A DNA stretch of 64,000 bases from Margaritifera margaritifera (GCA_029931535.1 JAQPZY010001581.1:1642001-1706000), one strand, 5' to 3'. Positions 23,411 through 35,181 are shown, numbered from the stretch's first letter. Notes: generated from the sequence alone by a model not told the origin. Program-made: numbers and translations.

Positions 23411-24750
23411 TATTTTTAGAGTCTTCCATGGTAAGAATTAAAGGCAAAGCATTATTTCTTTAGGATATGTTATCATATCTCAAATAGAATGCAAATTAAA
23501 CTTTTTCAATACAACATTTAGAAGTAACACTTGTTGGAAGAGTTTATAATAAATGGTAGGAGACTGTAATCTCTGGTGGAGTATGAAAAGAAATGCATAA
23601 TCGAGATTGAAATTGTAACACATGACCAAAAGGTAAAAGTAGCAGTCTGATAGTAAGTTTTATAGCCTTTTGAAAGTTTCTTATACACTAAAGCTGCCAT
23701 TCAGCCTGAACGTAATAAAACACAAAAACAAAGATCCTCCATTTTGAATCCAATTGTTCACATCCTGATGTAAACCTTGCTTTCCAAAAACAAGAATCAT
23801 TGTATTTGAATAATTAACTATGTTGGAGAGACAGAAGATATCATTACTAATTGATGTTGGAATTGAATAGACCTCCAGTGATGAATAAACTGTTGTCTTG
23901 AATATCCATAGAACAAAGGAATCACAATCTGCCATGTTGAATCTGGCTGCTTGTTGAGCAAATTTTCACATCACATAATAATCCTTGCATAGCAATAAAA
24001 GAGAAAAATTATGTCAAAGGTTCATAAAAAGAGACATAATGTAGCCTCTTGGTCTAAAATATTTCTAAGATGATGAATTAAACAAATAGATTTTTGTGGA
24101 TTTTAACTGTTACCAGCTTCTGTACATGTTATCATGTGAACAAAAGTGCAGGGAAGAACAAGGTGTAGCAAACTAATTGATGGGTTTGATTATCTGATTA
24201 CAAGACAATAAAGAGACTATACATTGATGTGGCATAAAGTAATCTTCATTCATCTATAGAACAGTCATCAATGGTGTTGATAAAAAAAATGCAAACCTCT
24301 TGTTCAAAACTAGTCATTGTTATAATATGATCATCGTTTATAAACTGATACTTTTATTTTCCCATAAAAAAGCCATTTAATGATAAATCAGTAGCAAATC
24401 CCCATTTTTCAATAATTATGGTAAGTTCTTAATATTATAAGCCATTGTCAAATGATAGCCCCCCTTAAGTTATTTTCAAAGCAGCCCCACAACCCTTAAA
24501 TTATTATATAAGAAATAATAATAATATATATTGAAGAACCAAGTATTTTATTAAAAATTCTTCTTCCTCCTTTTTCTTTCCTTCATCTTTCCTTCCACTT
24601 TGCACCTCTGAAATTATTTATTTTAAAGAATATATTATGAACTCAAGTTTTTGAAGATTTTAAAACTCTTTTCTGCAGTCCAAAGTGCAATATGCAATGA
24701 GTTTAAGTTAAATTGCTTAGATCAGAGTAAGAGAGCACAACATAATTTTA
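23411..24750. other. Intronic stretch, one unassigned frame
   Basis: A minus-strand frame at 23935-23681 (84 residues) could be 5' leader of the LINE or chance. Nothing else was recognised. There is an AT-rich run near 24500-24540. Confidence 0.35.
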
Positions 24751-24754
24751 AAAG

Positions 24755-24860
24755 AACCTTTTATTTTGAGTAGTTCAAACAGCCAGACATGTTGGTTTAA
24801 ATCCCTCAGATGCTTTAGCTGAGAGTGGTTGAGGGACTGTAGGTGCAGACATGTTAAGTT
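24755..24860 (-). repeat. Stray copy of the 3' end of a type A exon
   Basis: The minus-strand frame reads LNQHVWLFELLKIK, matching residues 71-82 of exon A3 (TDQHVWLFGLVRM). The plus strand carries caaacagccagacatgttgg as at the true exon. Upstream exon sequence and the cysteines are absent and the splice donor is lost. It is about 2.4 kb downstream (in transcription) of A3. Confidence 0.7.
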
Positions 24861-25456
24861 CCTGAGAAAAAAAATGTGTGAAGTTTTCCTGCTTGGAAAC
24901 GTTACAACACAGTCAAAGCAAATTAGCTGCATCTAGATATGTGAAATTTTACATCTACATATCTTACTGTTTCTATGTTTTGTTTTGGAGTACTATTAAT
25001 ATTATTGTTTGTCATAATTAAAACACATAAGGAAAAGAAAGAAAAAAATTCTAACAAAATAAGTTTATTTTTCAAAATTTTCACAATAAAATTGTCTCAT
25101 TTGCAAAAGTCTTCTGCTGAACTAAACTATGTTACTGAAGATAATTTCATGTAGCATTCTTAGCAGCTTCTAAATGTTCAGATGTAATGTCTTTGGAGTC
25201 TATCCAGATTGATCTTTGTTGACAGAAGTAAACACATTAAAATGTCTGCCTTAGCATATCCGGAAATGCTTACTGCACAAATTGCAGAAAGCAACATAGG
25301 TCCATAGTCACTTCTTCTTATCTAGTACCATTTCTGTTCCAAATCAGAATTATATTATGCTTGACTTGTTTCTTTTCTTTCTTGGCAAAATCAAACACAC
25401 ATCATCTGCCTTCCTCTTTGACAACTTTTCATCTGTCCCACCTTACTTTTCACTTG

Positions 25457-26440
25457 TCCCAAAATGGTAATCACTTGCCGAGATTTGATGAGATGTATGT
25501 ACTTAATCCATAGAAAGAACAAATAAAATAATATACAACATAATTATTTCTTAAAAGAATTTAATTTTGCTAAAACATTGGTTGATATACATTTGGCTAC
25601 TTCAGGTACATGTATATATGTTTCAGCTGCTGGATTTGAAAAAAATGTCCATGTACATGTCTGCCACCTGCACCAGCACTAAGCCAGCAGTTGATAGCTG
25701 TGTCTGGGTTAAAATACTCAAGCTCTGGTCCATTTGGTGATATGTTCATTAGAATTTTTAAACTCTCATGGTTAAGGGAATTATCACACTCAGTAGCAGT
25801 CTTACGTTTTATCCCTCAACTTCCACATGAATATTCCTTCTTTGAATCAACTTTATTACCTTCCTTGCGAAAATAATTTAGCAAACTCATTTTATACACA
25901 TAGTAAATATCAGCTTGCTTGACAACTACTTCTAAAGTGATCATAACAAACATTTTCTCTTTTAAATATGAACAGAGACAGCTCACTAATTAGCATAATT
26001 GTTTCACATCAAACGCAATGTTGCACTTGAACATTGAAAGAATCATTAACGTCATTTAATCAGTTCATAAAGGAAACCAACACTGATGTTGGTAAAGTAC
26101 CTTTCATTAATTTAATTACGCTGGCTCACTGGATTAAAATCAGAGTGAGCCACTCGTGGGAATCTGGTTTGAGTAAACACAGTGCAACAAAGCTGCTTAA
26201 AACACTACTAATTAATTATACCGGCTTTGTTTTGTTTGACGGGTTTTGATTTTTTGATGATAATTTGGTTGTTTAGCCCAATATGCAGTAAAGCGGTAAC
26301 AGAACGTGCACATATGCGATAGTTATAACTGACCACCTGTTGGTGTTATACAGTATGTAAATGTATACATGGAGAGGGGTAGAATCAAGTATTTAGTACG
26401 CCCGGAGGGCACGAATGGCCAAATAAAGGTAGATATAGTG
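25457..26440 (-). mobile_element. hAT-like element copy, inverted relative to 57018-58075
   Basis: About 1 kb of the minus strand matches the plus strand at 57018-58075. Shared pieces include the region encoding ILMNISPNGPELE and INCWLSAGAGGRH, the phrases around 25690-25880, and the sequence from 26100 to 26400. The terminal CATACCTGTCAAC is not found at either end here, so this copy is truncated. The coding remnant resembles the C-terminal end of hAT-related transposases. Confidence 0.7.
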
Positions 26441-26879
26441 ATTAAAGCATGACAATAAGTACTTGCCTGACATTTTTAAAATAGGAAAAAAGCACTTGTC
26501 CTGGACTAGCGACTTGGAAAATTTTATTTGCCCAACTTCAAAAATGAATAGTCCGGGACGTCAGGCTATGGGATTTGCTCAGCCCTGCCATAATACCACC
26601 CTTAGTCATGTAGGCAACTAATTGTACTTCTTTCTTGAATATAAGCATCTGTCTAATTGAGACCAATATCAGTTTTTGACTAGTTCCCCAGCCAATTATT
26701 TCACAAGATTCGAAATAATTTTCCTCTCCTTTTATGGATGCAGTCTGCAGTACAGGAAATATGCCTGTGGTGGGGTTTATTTTGCATGCCTGATTTAAAT
26801 TTTTGTTATATTTCAATACATATTTGTAAGGACACATTTTCCTGACACTGACACTTTTTTTGTGTGAACCTTAACATGT

Positions 26880-27330
26880 CTGCTGATGGGAGTGGTTAAG
26901 AATGATTGTACATTATCTTATATCAGCTATACCTGATACATGCTCAATTGTTCAAATCATAAAGCATAATTATGGTATATCACCTTATTTGACAAATCCA
27001 AAGAGCCAGACATGTTGGTAAACACACTCTGATACTTTAGCAGGAGTATTGAAAGACTGTAGGTGGTGGTTAAGGATATGGAGATTTTACTTTATATTAT
27101 ATCAGTTGTATATGATTTCATGTTTGATTGTTAGATTCAAAAAGTATGGTGTATCACCTTATTCTGACCAGTCCAAAGAGCCAGACATATTGGTTAGAAT
27201 CACACTGACACTAGCAGGGATAGGTTTAGGGTAATTATAACAAAAATGATAATTTGATATCAGTGGTTCACAGTTCATGTTTTATTGTAAGGAGTAAGAA
27301 GTAGTGTTATGATACATTAAGGTACATCAC
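26880..27330 (-). repeat. Tandem copies of exon A3's 3' end plus its 5' splice site
   Basis: The true exon end at 27420-27331 has two more copies downstream (in transcription), near 27230-27150 and 27065-26975, about 175 bp apart. Each copy keeps the piece encoding the WL.G..R end (agccagacat(g/a)ttgg on the plus strand), an AAG/CAG edge, and a donor-like GTGATATACC or GTGATACACC. Intron sequence between the copies also aligns, so the unit spans the exon-intron boundary. The copies have diverged. Confidence 0.8.
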
Positions 27331-27583
27331 CTCATTCTAACAAGTCCAAACAGCCAGACATGTTGGTCAGTACCCCACTGATACTGTAGCAGGGAGTGGT
27401 TGAAGGTCAGTTTCTCCAAACTCAGAGTAAGCTGGTGATGACATGTGTCTATATGGACGTAGACCTGGAATGATCTGTCCAGTCTATCTAGGTGAACACA
27501 GCAATCCACAACTGTACAGTAGTCTGGTATGTAACAGGTTAGACCTGAGGCTAACTGGGGTAATACCAAGTCACTTTGACAAT
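27331..27583 (-). CDS. Exon A3 of giant modular Cys-rich protein
   Basis: Internal exon of 253 bp, acceptor tttcattttcag, donor GTGATG. Codon joins are GAT with C2 and AGC with B3, flanking 83 whole codons. Cysteines are at 1, 16, 22, 27, 28 and 47, with CTVVDCC around the pair. The sequon NHS sits at 61, W at 76 and G at 79. The segment HVWLFGLVRM ends the exon. Compared with A4 the IGIEKL block is LSLEKL. Its 3' edge has been duplicated twice into the intron, with the donor motif, and once more at 24755. The intron that follows is the longest of the window (13.3 kb) and contains the LINE and DIRS copy 3. Confidence 0.9.
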
Positions 27584-28560
27584 CTGAAAATGAAACAAAA
27601 TTTTTAATATAATACAAACCAGAAATGAGAGAGATAGAGAAAGCCATCACATAATATGTCCTACTTATAACTGGCATAAATAAATTGCCATAATATGGAA
27701 GAGCAAGATACTACAAAAGTGCATCAGTGTAGCATCAGAGGTTTTCACAACATGAAAAAAGGACACATTTCTCAATGCCATGCATAAGTCATATCTTCGG
27801 GCTGTATCACACACAAAAAACATAGTCTGTTGGTACAGTGTATGAGTGAGTCCTTTCAGTGAAGAAAGCACCAACTGAAACCTGTGATTTACATATTTGT
27901 TTTGACAAAATGTACTGTGACTCCTAAGATGTCAAACACATGTCCCCTATCATAATGATGAAGACTCAAATTCTTCATGAAACTTGGAGAGAAATGAATA
28001 TGTTTAAGTCAATATTTATACTTCATGACAATTTCTGAAATCTTACAAGAGGACTATGACATTAAAACATTTCATAAATATACAAGGCTGCATTTCGATA
28101 AAGCAGATCACCATAATGAAAAACTGTACTGATGCAAGGTAAAAGAGAACTCTGATTTAATGATAAGGAATACTGGTCTTGTCATATTTTACTGATGAGA
28201 TGCATATTTGAAAAAAAAACCTAATTTCTCCAAATGTTGCTCATTCAATATATCAGTTTATCCAAGCTAAAATTATATTATCTCCAGACAAAAAAAGATT
28301 TGTTATAACCCCAACTGAAGTTTATCTGAATAGTGTGTGTGTCCCAGGGAGTTGGAATAAATGAAAGTCTACTATAGAAGATAGTCTAATGGAGACTGAT
28401 TCCTGGATATTCCCTGAATTATTGCAATGATACAACATTATATTTTTTGTGGCATTGTGAGATATATACTGTAAGCAAATATAACAAGATAATCCCATAG
28501 TACATTTGACAAATTTTTTTTTTTTTAAACTGCACATGGTCATTTGTCAAATGTTTCAAC
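27584..28560. other. Intron C2-A3 (977 bp), nothing recognised
   Basis: Short intron free of recognisable repeats. Confidence 0.5.
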
Positions 28561-28734
28561 CTATCCTCCATCCATGTGTAGCAGGAATGTAAGGTGACTG
28601 CTTCCCATTACACTGGTCAGTTTTCAGGAATTTAGTCAGACCAAGGTCATCCATCAGTTTGTTCAGATTCTGTCCAGACAAAATCTCACGTGTAGCCAAG
28701 TCCTGGCTGTGCATCCAAAGGTCAAGGGAGAAAG
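28561..28734 (-). CDS. Exon C2 of giant modular Cys-rich protein
   Basis: Internal exon of 174 bp, acceptor ttgttcccag, donor GTTGAA (weaker than the others). Leading CT completes GCT with exon B2; 57 codons follow; the last G joins AT of A3. Residues: FSLDLWMHSQDL at 1-12, LG at 30-31, cysteine 41 within TDQC, and GW at 54-55. It is the most divergent C copy in the window, yet length and phase are unchanged. With A2, B2, A3, B3 and C3 it forms two complete consecutive cassettes. Confidence 0.9.
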
Positions 28735-29060
28735 CTGGGAACAAAAAAAGGTAAGAAGATATTAATTGTAACGAATTTATTGACCTTACCTCTCCTCAGT
28801 AACATCTCTTCAGAATTTTTTTCAAAACCCAAACAGTAGAGTATATTCCTCTCCATTCAATGTCTATTCGATCAATGTTATCTTAAATTTTCTACTCCTT
28901 CTTTTCTATCTAAATCCAGCCTCATAATCCTCTTGGAAACACTTACTGCAGAAAGCCTCAATCAATATTATTTTTTTCTTAAGCAAGATGCCCATGTGGG
29001 CTGAGATTGCTCACCTCCCTGACAACTGTCTAATCGCCAAATGCAATAGCAGTTGGACAA
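28735..29060. other. Intron B2-C2, distal part, nothing recognised
   Basis: Between exon C2's acceptor and the tandem array starting near 29060. No feature was seen. Confidence 0.4.
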
Positions 29061-30190
29061 GAAATCAGGGTCAGTAGAATGTTTTCTGAATCAATTTCTT
29101 CCAATGCTGTTGATTTCATATGTTACGAAAACAATTAGTTCAAGGTTTCTCCATTTTTTGTGTGTATCTTCAACCATTTTTAGAGACATCAGCATTGTTT
29201 GTCCAAAACTGAAAGGCCTTTATGCCAGAATGCTTTCTGTCAAATTTTGTAAAATTCTGTTAAGTGTTTTTTTTTTATAAAGTTATTTAAATGTTGTTTA
29301 CTTTTAGTACCAGCAGCTATATTTGATGATTTTTACATAATTTGTACCAATCTGAAAGACTTCAAGTCATGGTGCTTTCTGTCCAATTTGCTCAAGTTCT
29401 GTTAAGCAATTTTTGACATGAAATTGTGAACACTTGTTTTTTCAGTGACCGCAACCATATTTGATGGTAGATTGGTATCATGTGAACAAACTTGAAAGCT
29501 CTTCATGCCAGGGTTCTTCATGTTGACTTCAGTAAAATTCAGTTCAGCCATTCTTGAGAAGAAATCCTTTAAGGTTTTCCTATTTTTAGCAATGGTAGCC
29601 ATATCTGAGAATGTGGATCACAATCAGTTGTAGAAACCTGAAAGCCTTTTATGCCACAATACTTTCTCTCATATTTGGTTAAAATCTGTTGTGCAGTTTT
29701 TGATAACAAAATCATTTAAAGGTTTTTCTATTATTTGTTACAGCTGCCCTTTTTGATAGAGGATCAACTTGATATGAACATGAAGGCTTTTTATGCCAAG
29801 GTATTTTCTGTCAAATTTGATCCAATTCTGTTGAGTGGTTCTTTAAAAGTAGTTTCAAGGCTTGTCTATTTTTAGTAATGGTGGATCAGCATCATTTGTA
29901 AAAGCTTTAAAGTCCTTTATACCAAAGTGCTTTCTGTTAAATTTGGTCAAATTTCTGAGAATTCATTTTAAGATTTTCTATTTTTAGCAACAGCGGTTAT
30001 ATTTGATGGCAAATCAGCACCATTTGTAAAAACTTAAAAGACCTTGATGCCAGGGTGCTTTCCATCCAATGTAATCAGATCCTGTTCAGCATTTTTCAAG
30101 AAAAAGTCATTTAAAGGTTTTTCTATTTTTACTAACAGCAGCCATATTTGATGATAGATCAGTGTCATTTGTAAAAACAAAATTACCAAT
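29060..30190. repeat. Long-period tandem array, about seven units
   Basis: A block of the form tttatgccagggtgctttctgtcaaatttg recurs near 29219, 29370, 29505, 29655, 29790, 29917 and 30047. The period is about 127-151 bp. Each unit also has a tttaaggttttt..atttttagcaa block. Units are diverged and non-coding. Confidence 0.75.
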
Positions 30191-30599
30191 TAACATAATT
30201 ATGCAATTTCATGTCCAGTGACCTTGACCTTTGATCTATCAATCAGAGACTCACAGACTACACTTTACCATATATTAATAAGTAACAAATATGCATACAA
30301 TTACCAACAAAATCATCCTTGTTTCATACCAGCTACAGGTTTGCTCAAACATAACTTATTAAGAAAAGACTTGCTAAGTATGAACTTTTGGTCCAAGATA
30401 CCACCAGAAGAAAAAAAATCTTAACATTAGAAACATAATACTCTGTAAGACATGTAACTCAAGGAGTCAGATTATGAGATCATCCAAAATTCTGTGAGAT
30501 TGTGAATTGACAGCAAGGAGCCAAAGGTGGCTCAGTGGTTAGCATGCAACACTCACTAAAAGGGTGCTTGTTCTAATTCTATAATCAGATCAGCTTTGG
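30191..30599. other. Intronic spacer, nothing recognised
   Basis: Sequence between the tandem array and the LINE fragment. No feature was seen. Confidence 0.4.
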
Positions 30600-31200
30600 T
30601 TATGTATGTATGTAGTGGCAATTTATGGCACCTGAGCACAATAGTGGCAATAAGGTGCCAACTAAAGGTGAAGTTTGATAAATGCAAAATTGAACTGCAA
30701 AAAAATTTAGGAAGAAAAACCCTTCCAAGTAAATGTACCGGTAAATATGAAGTTCAACAAGAAAAACTAAAAAATGTAAAGATGTTACAATTCTGTAAAA
30801 TGTATATAAAATAACAGACAAAGGTAACACATGTAAAATCCTTAAAACATATAGTCAAAATATGGTATATCAACCGCATTCCCTCAAAAAGTCTAAGATT
30901 TTCTCAGATGGTACATTATCATAGTTTTTACCTGCAGTTCGCATCAAAATACTTATGACTTGCAGGGATGAAGTCTACACATTCGACAAAAATGTATTCT
31001 ATTGTCATTGGACACTGGCATGGTATGCACTCTGGTCAAGATTCACCCCTCAGGAGGTATGCATCAGTTAAGTATGTGTGTCAGATATGCGATCGGCACA
31101 ATACCAACTCATCTCCCCAATTTGTTCTATATGAGGGATGCCACTCTACAATAATGGGTTTGATGTTCTTAACTTTGTTGGTGAAGTTTTCATTCCACAT
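30600..31200 (-). mobile_element. 5'-truncated LINE 3' end, copy 2
   Basis: Same family and direction as 10150-10715. On the minus strand, near 31140-30900, decayed frames read HPSYRTNW, HTYLTDAYLL and PECIPCQCPMTIEYIFVEC. This is a CxC...H/E...C ending like that of LINE ORF2 proteins with an RNase H domain. The 3' untranslated part (30900-30600) is well matched between the copies. Confidence 0.65.
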
Positions 31201-31389
31201 ATTTTGCCAAGCATGACAAACATACTGATCAGCTCGGGTCAGCTACCATTGTGTGTTCTTGAGTAAGGCACTTTATTCCAATTGCCTTGGTACTATACAA
31301 CCTACTTGTATTGCTGTGCCATAAAACACCAAACAAAATTGAAAGCCCTGTATTGCAGCTCATACTGTGAGATATCACAGGTATAAGTC

Positions 31390-32566
31390 AATACATGTAG
31401 TCACACTTGGAATATTAAATTAAGGTGCAGGGTCACGGGAGATTTTGGGAAGGAGAGTTTACCTGTATACAATATATGCACAGCAAAGTTTTACCTCGAA
31501 TTTTTAAATCCAGGTGTGGGATGACAGGGGATTTTGTTTAGGAGATTGATCCTAAAGCTAGGTATATGGACTGTGCAATCTTGTACGCAATATTAAATTG
31601 TGGTGTAGGATCATATGGAATCTGGGAAGAGACGGAGTGTTCCTTAATACAGTATATGAACAACAAAGGTAATTATCTGGAAAGTTTAATCAAGTTGTGG
31701 AATCACAGGAGACTTTGGGTGAAGAGGGTTCTGGCAGGCAGGTATATGGAGGGAACAGTCTTATCTGGGTTGCTAAATCCAGGTATAAGATCAATGGAGA
31801 GTTTGGATCCTGAAGAAAGACTTAAAGAGTACAGTCTTACCTTGAATATTATATTCAGGTGCATGATCATAGGATGATGGGAAGGAGAGTGTCTCTGAAG
31901 AGATACATGGAGTGTTAAGTCCTACCTGAAATATTATAACCAGGTGTAGGATCACAGGATTATGGGAAGGAGTGTCCCTGAAGACAGATACATGGAGTAT
32001 AAGTTTTACCTGGAATATTATAGTCAGGTGTAGGATCACATGATTAACAGAAGAAGTGTGTCTCTTAAGACACATACATGGAGTGTAAGTTTGACCTGGA
32101 ATATATTAAATTGATATTATATCAATGAGTAGGATCACGGGATTATGGGAAGAAGAGCATATTTTAAAGACAGATACATGGAGGGTAAGCTTTACCTGGA
32201 AGTACTGGATCACAGGATGATGGAAAGGAGAGTGTCTCTGAAATTATATCAATGAGTAGGATCACAGGATTATGGGAAGAAGAGCATATTTTAAAGACAG
32301 ATACATGGAGTGTAAGCTTTACCTGAAAGTACTGGATCACAGGATAATGGAAAGGAGAGTCTCTCTGAAGAGATACATGGAGTGTTAAGTCTTACCTGAA
32401 ATATTATAACCAGGTGTAGGATCACAGGATTATGGGAAGGAGATTGTCTCTGGAGACAGATACATGGAGTGCAAGTCTTACCTGGAATAGTATATTCAAG
32501 TGTAGGATCACAGGATTAAGAAAGAAGAATGTCTCGGAACACAAATACATGGAATGTAAGTCTTAC
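31390..32566 (-). repeat. Minisatellite made of exon B2's 3' edge and 5' splice site
   Basis: About 13 tandem copies follow the true exon end at 32567. The unit is about 75-100 bp. On the minus strand it runs through ...acatgtatctgtcttcagaga, then cctgtgatcctacacctgg, and ends in attccag followed by gtaagac. Donor-like joints lie near 32479, 32393, 32320, 32192, 32091, 32005, 31921, 31835, 31753, 31663, 31575, 31485 and 31398. The unit therefore joins roughly the last 75 exon bases to the first dozen intron bases. Copies nearest the exon are the most alike; the distal ones are decayed. Confidence 0.9.
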
Positions 32567-32736
32567 CTGGAATAATATATCCTGGAGTAGGATTACAGGG
32601 GATTTTGGGTAGGAGAGTATTTCTGAAGACAGATACATGAACAGCACAATCTTCACTCCTGCCTGCATCCCAGCACACACTGATGTCCAGGTTTACAAGG
32701 TAAACATTCTTGCTGCTCAAGTCGTGGATGGTGAAG
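32567..32736 (-). CDS. Exon B2 of giant modular Cys-rich protein
   Basis: Internal exon of 170 bp, acceptor atatccctttag, donor GTAAGA. The first base C completes GAC with exon A2, 56 codons follow, and the final G joins CT of C2. It begins FTIHDLSSKNVYLVNLDIS. Cysteines are at 21, 30 and 47: the loop between the first two is two residues longer than in B1 and B3 (six bases, frame kept). LPK and a closing IIP are as in the other B exons. Its 3' edge is the source of the minisatellite in the next intron. Reading through the true donor meets a TGA at 32508-32510, so use of a downstream copy as donor would truncate the protein. Confidence 0.9.
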
Positions 32737-33725
32737 CTAAAGGGATATATATTGCTAATAAAGACCAATAGTTACTGGTAAAGATTTGAAATACATGAAA
32801 CACAGATCATTTGCACTGTTGATTGGTTTTTATTTTGACTTTTCATTTTAATCTGCAAAAACATAAATAAAGATTATGATACATCTGCCATATTTATAGA
32901 CAGTGGAGGAGTTTTTTCCACACTAAAATTGGGATTTTGTGGTTCTTGAGTAGTGTGGTGGGAGGGGGATTTGGGTGTTGGGGGTCAATGCACATGATGC
33001 AAGTAATGTATTCAAAGTTATTGCATTAATAATATAGTTATTTATTCCTAATAGCCTTTTTATTTTGTAGGGATTTTATATTTAAAATATAAAATATATA
33101 AATAGTAATTACTGATTAATTAACATAAATAAAAAATGTTGTGTCCTTTACTTAGTAACAAGAAATGTTACTAAAGGGAAACAAATAGAGCATGCCAAAT
33201 ATTATATTGCTATGACTCTATTAAACATACTTTACCCTTCTATTTGTATTACTTTATTTTTATATTGATGTAAGTATAATTTGTATTGTATTTTGTTTCA
33301 TGAGAAAGACACTAATTCAGTATAAATATTATTTCTGGATGTTTTTTTCTGTCATACTTCTTTCTTCTAGGTCAGTGTTCTTGAACCATCAGATACCTCT
33401 TCGACAAACTTCCTCTATTGCTGAATGGATTTTTAAATTTTAAATACAGTTTCTCTGCATTCTACTGAATACAATTTGCAATAAAAACCCGTTATATGCT
33501 TGGTACCCTCTGCTGAAGGTGTAAATAACCTTATAAAATGTTTTTCAGTTAATAGCAGATAGTATTTAGAAGAAGAATTTCGTAGCAGTGCAGGGCACAA
33601 AGTCTCCATTAATTTTGTCATACATGCAATTTGGGAAAAGCAATTTGGAAAAATGCTAACTGTGTCTGGGGGTTTGGGAGTAAAAAATGATGCTTTTCAT
33701 GTGACAAGATGTGTCATGATAGGTA
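32737..33725. other. Intron A2-B2, distal part, nothing recognised
   Basis: AT-rich sequence between exon B2 and the left end of the hAT copy. No feature was supported. Confidence 0.4.
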
Positions 33726-34375
33726 CATACCTGCCATGTCATACATGTCACATTAAAAACACAATTTTCAACTCCCAAATCCTAAAACATGATCATGTTT
33801 ATAAAAATACGATTTCCAATAAATCTATAAACAAAAAAGAAAGAGAGATCTTTTTGACAAAGTGATTATATACCCATAACCAGTAGCCGTTAACAGTCAA
33901 CAGTCATGATTCTCATAGCTTCCTGCTTAATGCGTATGGAATACTCTCACCCATGGGCAGTTTATGCAGCTATCATAGATGTGATTAAATAAATGGTAAA
34001 GAAAATGAGATATACCGTATTTTCCGGGGTATAAGTCGCTACTTTTTTTCGTTTTTTTTCTTAAAAATGACGTGTGCGACTTATATGCAGGAGCGACTTA
34101 TACGATAAATAAATTTTTTTAACGACTGTGACTGATGCGCAGTGATGCTGTGCTTTAGCGAAATGCATCTACCGGTATACCGGCAAGCCAATTGCTGGAA
34201 ACTTACATACGGTTCACGTAAGTATTAGACTATAAGATTATCAAATTAAATAATCAAATAATATTTAGTTATATATGTGTTAAAATTTGTTGTTATTAAT
34301 AAATAAAAAAAATATTGAAATAACGATTGCCATTGTATTTCCTTTATTATTCGGCATGTACATCTTAGAATCTTT

Positions 34376-34766
34376 CTGTCTCTAAATTCAGTCGTTGTAA
34401 ATTTCAGCACATTTTCCCACCCAAGCTGCTAGTCAAAGTCCTTTGAACTTGCCGCCCAGCTATTGCGTCATGTTCTTGTGATGTACTCAAATAATACAGC
34501 ATGCAGAACTGGGGTTATTTTGTTATTTTAAACAACGAATTATGTCACTGTAAAGCGTTTCCGAAACCTGTCTCTAAATTCAGTCGTTATAAATTTCAGC
34601 ACATTTTCCCACCCAAGCTGCTAGTCAAAGTCCTTTGAACTTGCCGCCCAGCTATTGCGTCATGTTCTTTTGATGTACCGGTACTCAAATAAATACAGCA
34701 TGCAGAACTGGGGTTATTTTGTTATTTTAAACAACGAATTATGTCACTGTAAAGCGTTTCCGAGAC
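34376..34766. repeat. 192-bp direct duplication in the pogo 5' region
   Basis: 34376-34567 and 34568-34766 are nearly identical. Both run from ctgtctctaaattcagtcgt to aaagcgtttccga, and the second has a few extra bases (gtaccggtac). It lies between the left terminal repeat and the transposase start, so it may duplicate promoter sequence. Confidence 0.9.
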
Positions 34767-35181
34767 CTCTGGTAGCGCTTCATAATTTACTTCAATAGTA
34801 ATTTATAAAAACACACAATCATTTTTTCGGTTGGTTTCGCAATGGCTTGTTATAAAAAAAAAACCATAGCATGAATAATTCCTCTGATGATTGCTCTAGT
34901 TTTAAACTCTGGATTAAGCCAAGACTGGCTTCATGGAGAGAACTTCAAAGTACCGGTAATTAATAAAAATAACTGGAAAGCTGGCGAACAGTTTCAATTG
35001 TTAGGTGAATTCGCAATGGCTTCGTTAATTTATTAAAATCACTGTAGCGTATAAAGTGCCTTTGAAGTTCGCTTGGGTTGTGGAAATGACCGATATATAA
35101 ATACGTACCGTTCATACAATGGAGCATTAAGAAAATATAGTTTCACAATAACGTTGTATGATTTAAAATTGTTATATTATC

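Noticed and set aside
31791..32075. 94-residue minus-strand frame with repeated VFRDT and HNPVILHL phrases
   Set aside because: It is a read-through of the minisatellite copies of exon B2's end, not an independent gene; splice donors interrupt each unit.
31390..32566. CRISPR-like array
   Set aside because: The units are diverged, contiguous and exon-derived, there are no unique spacers, and the genome is eukaryotic.
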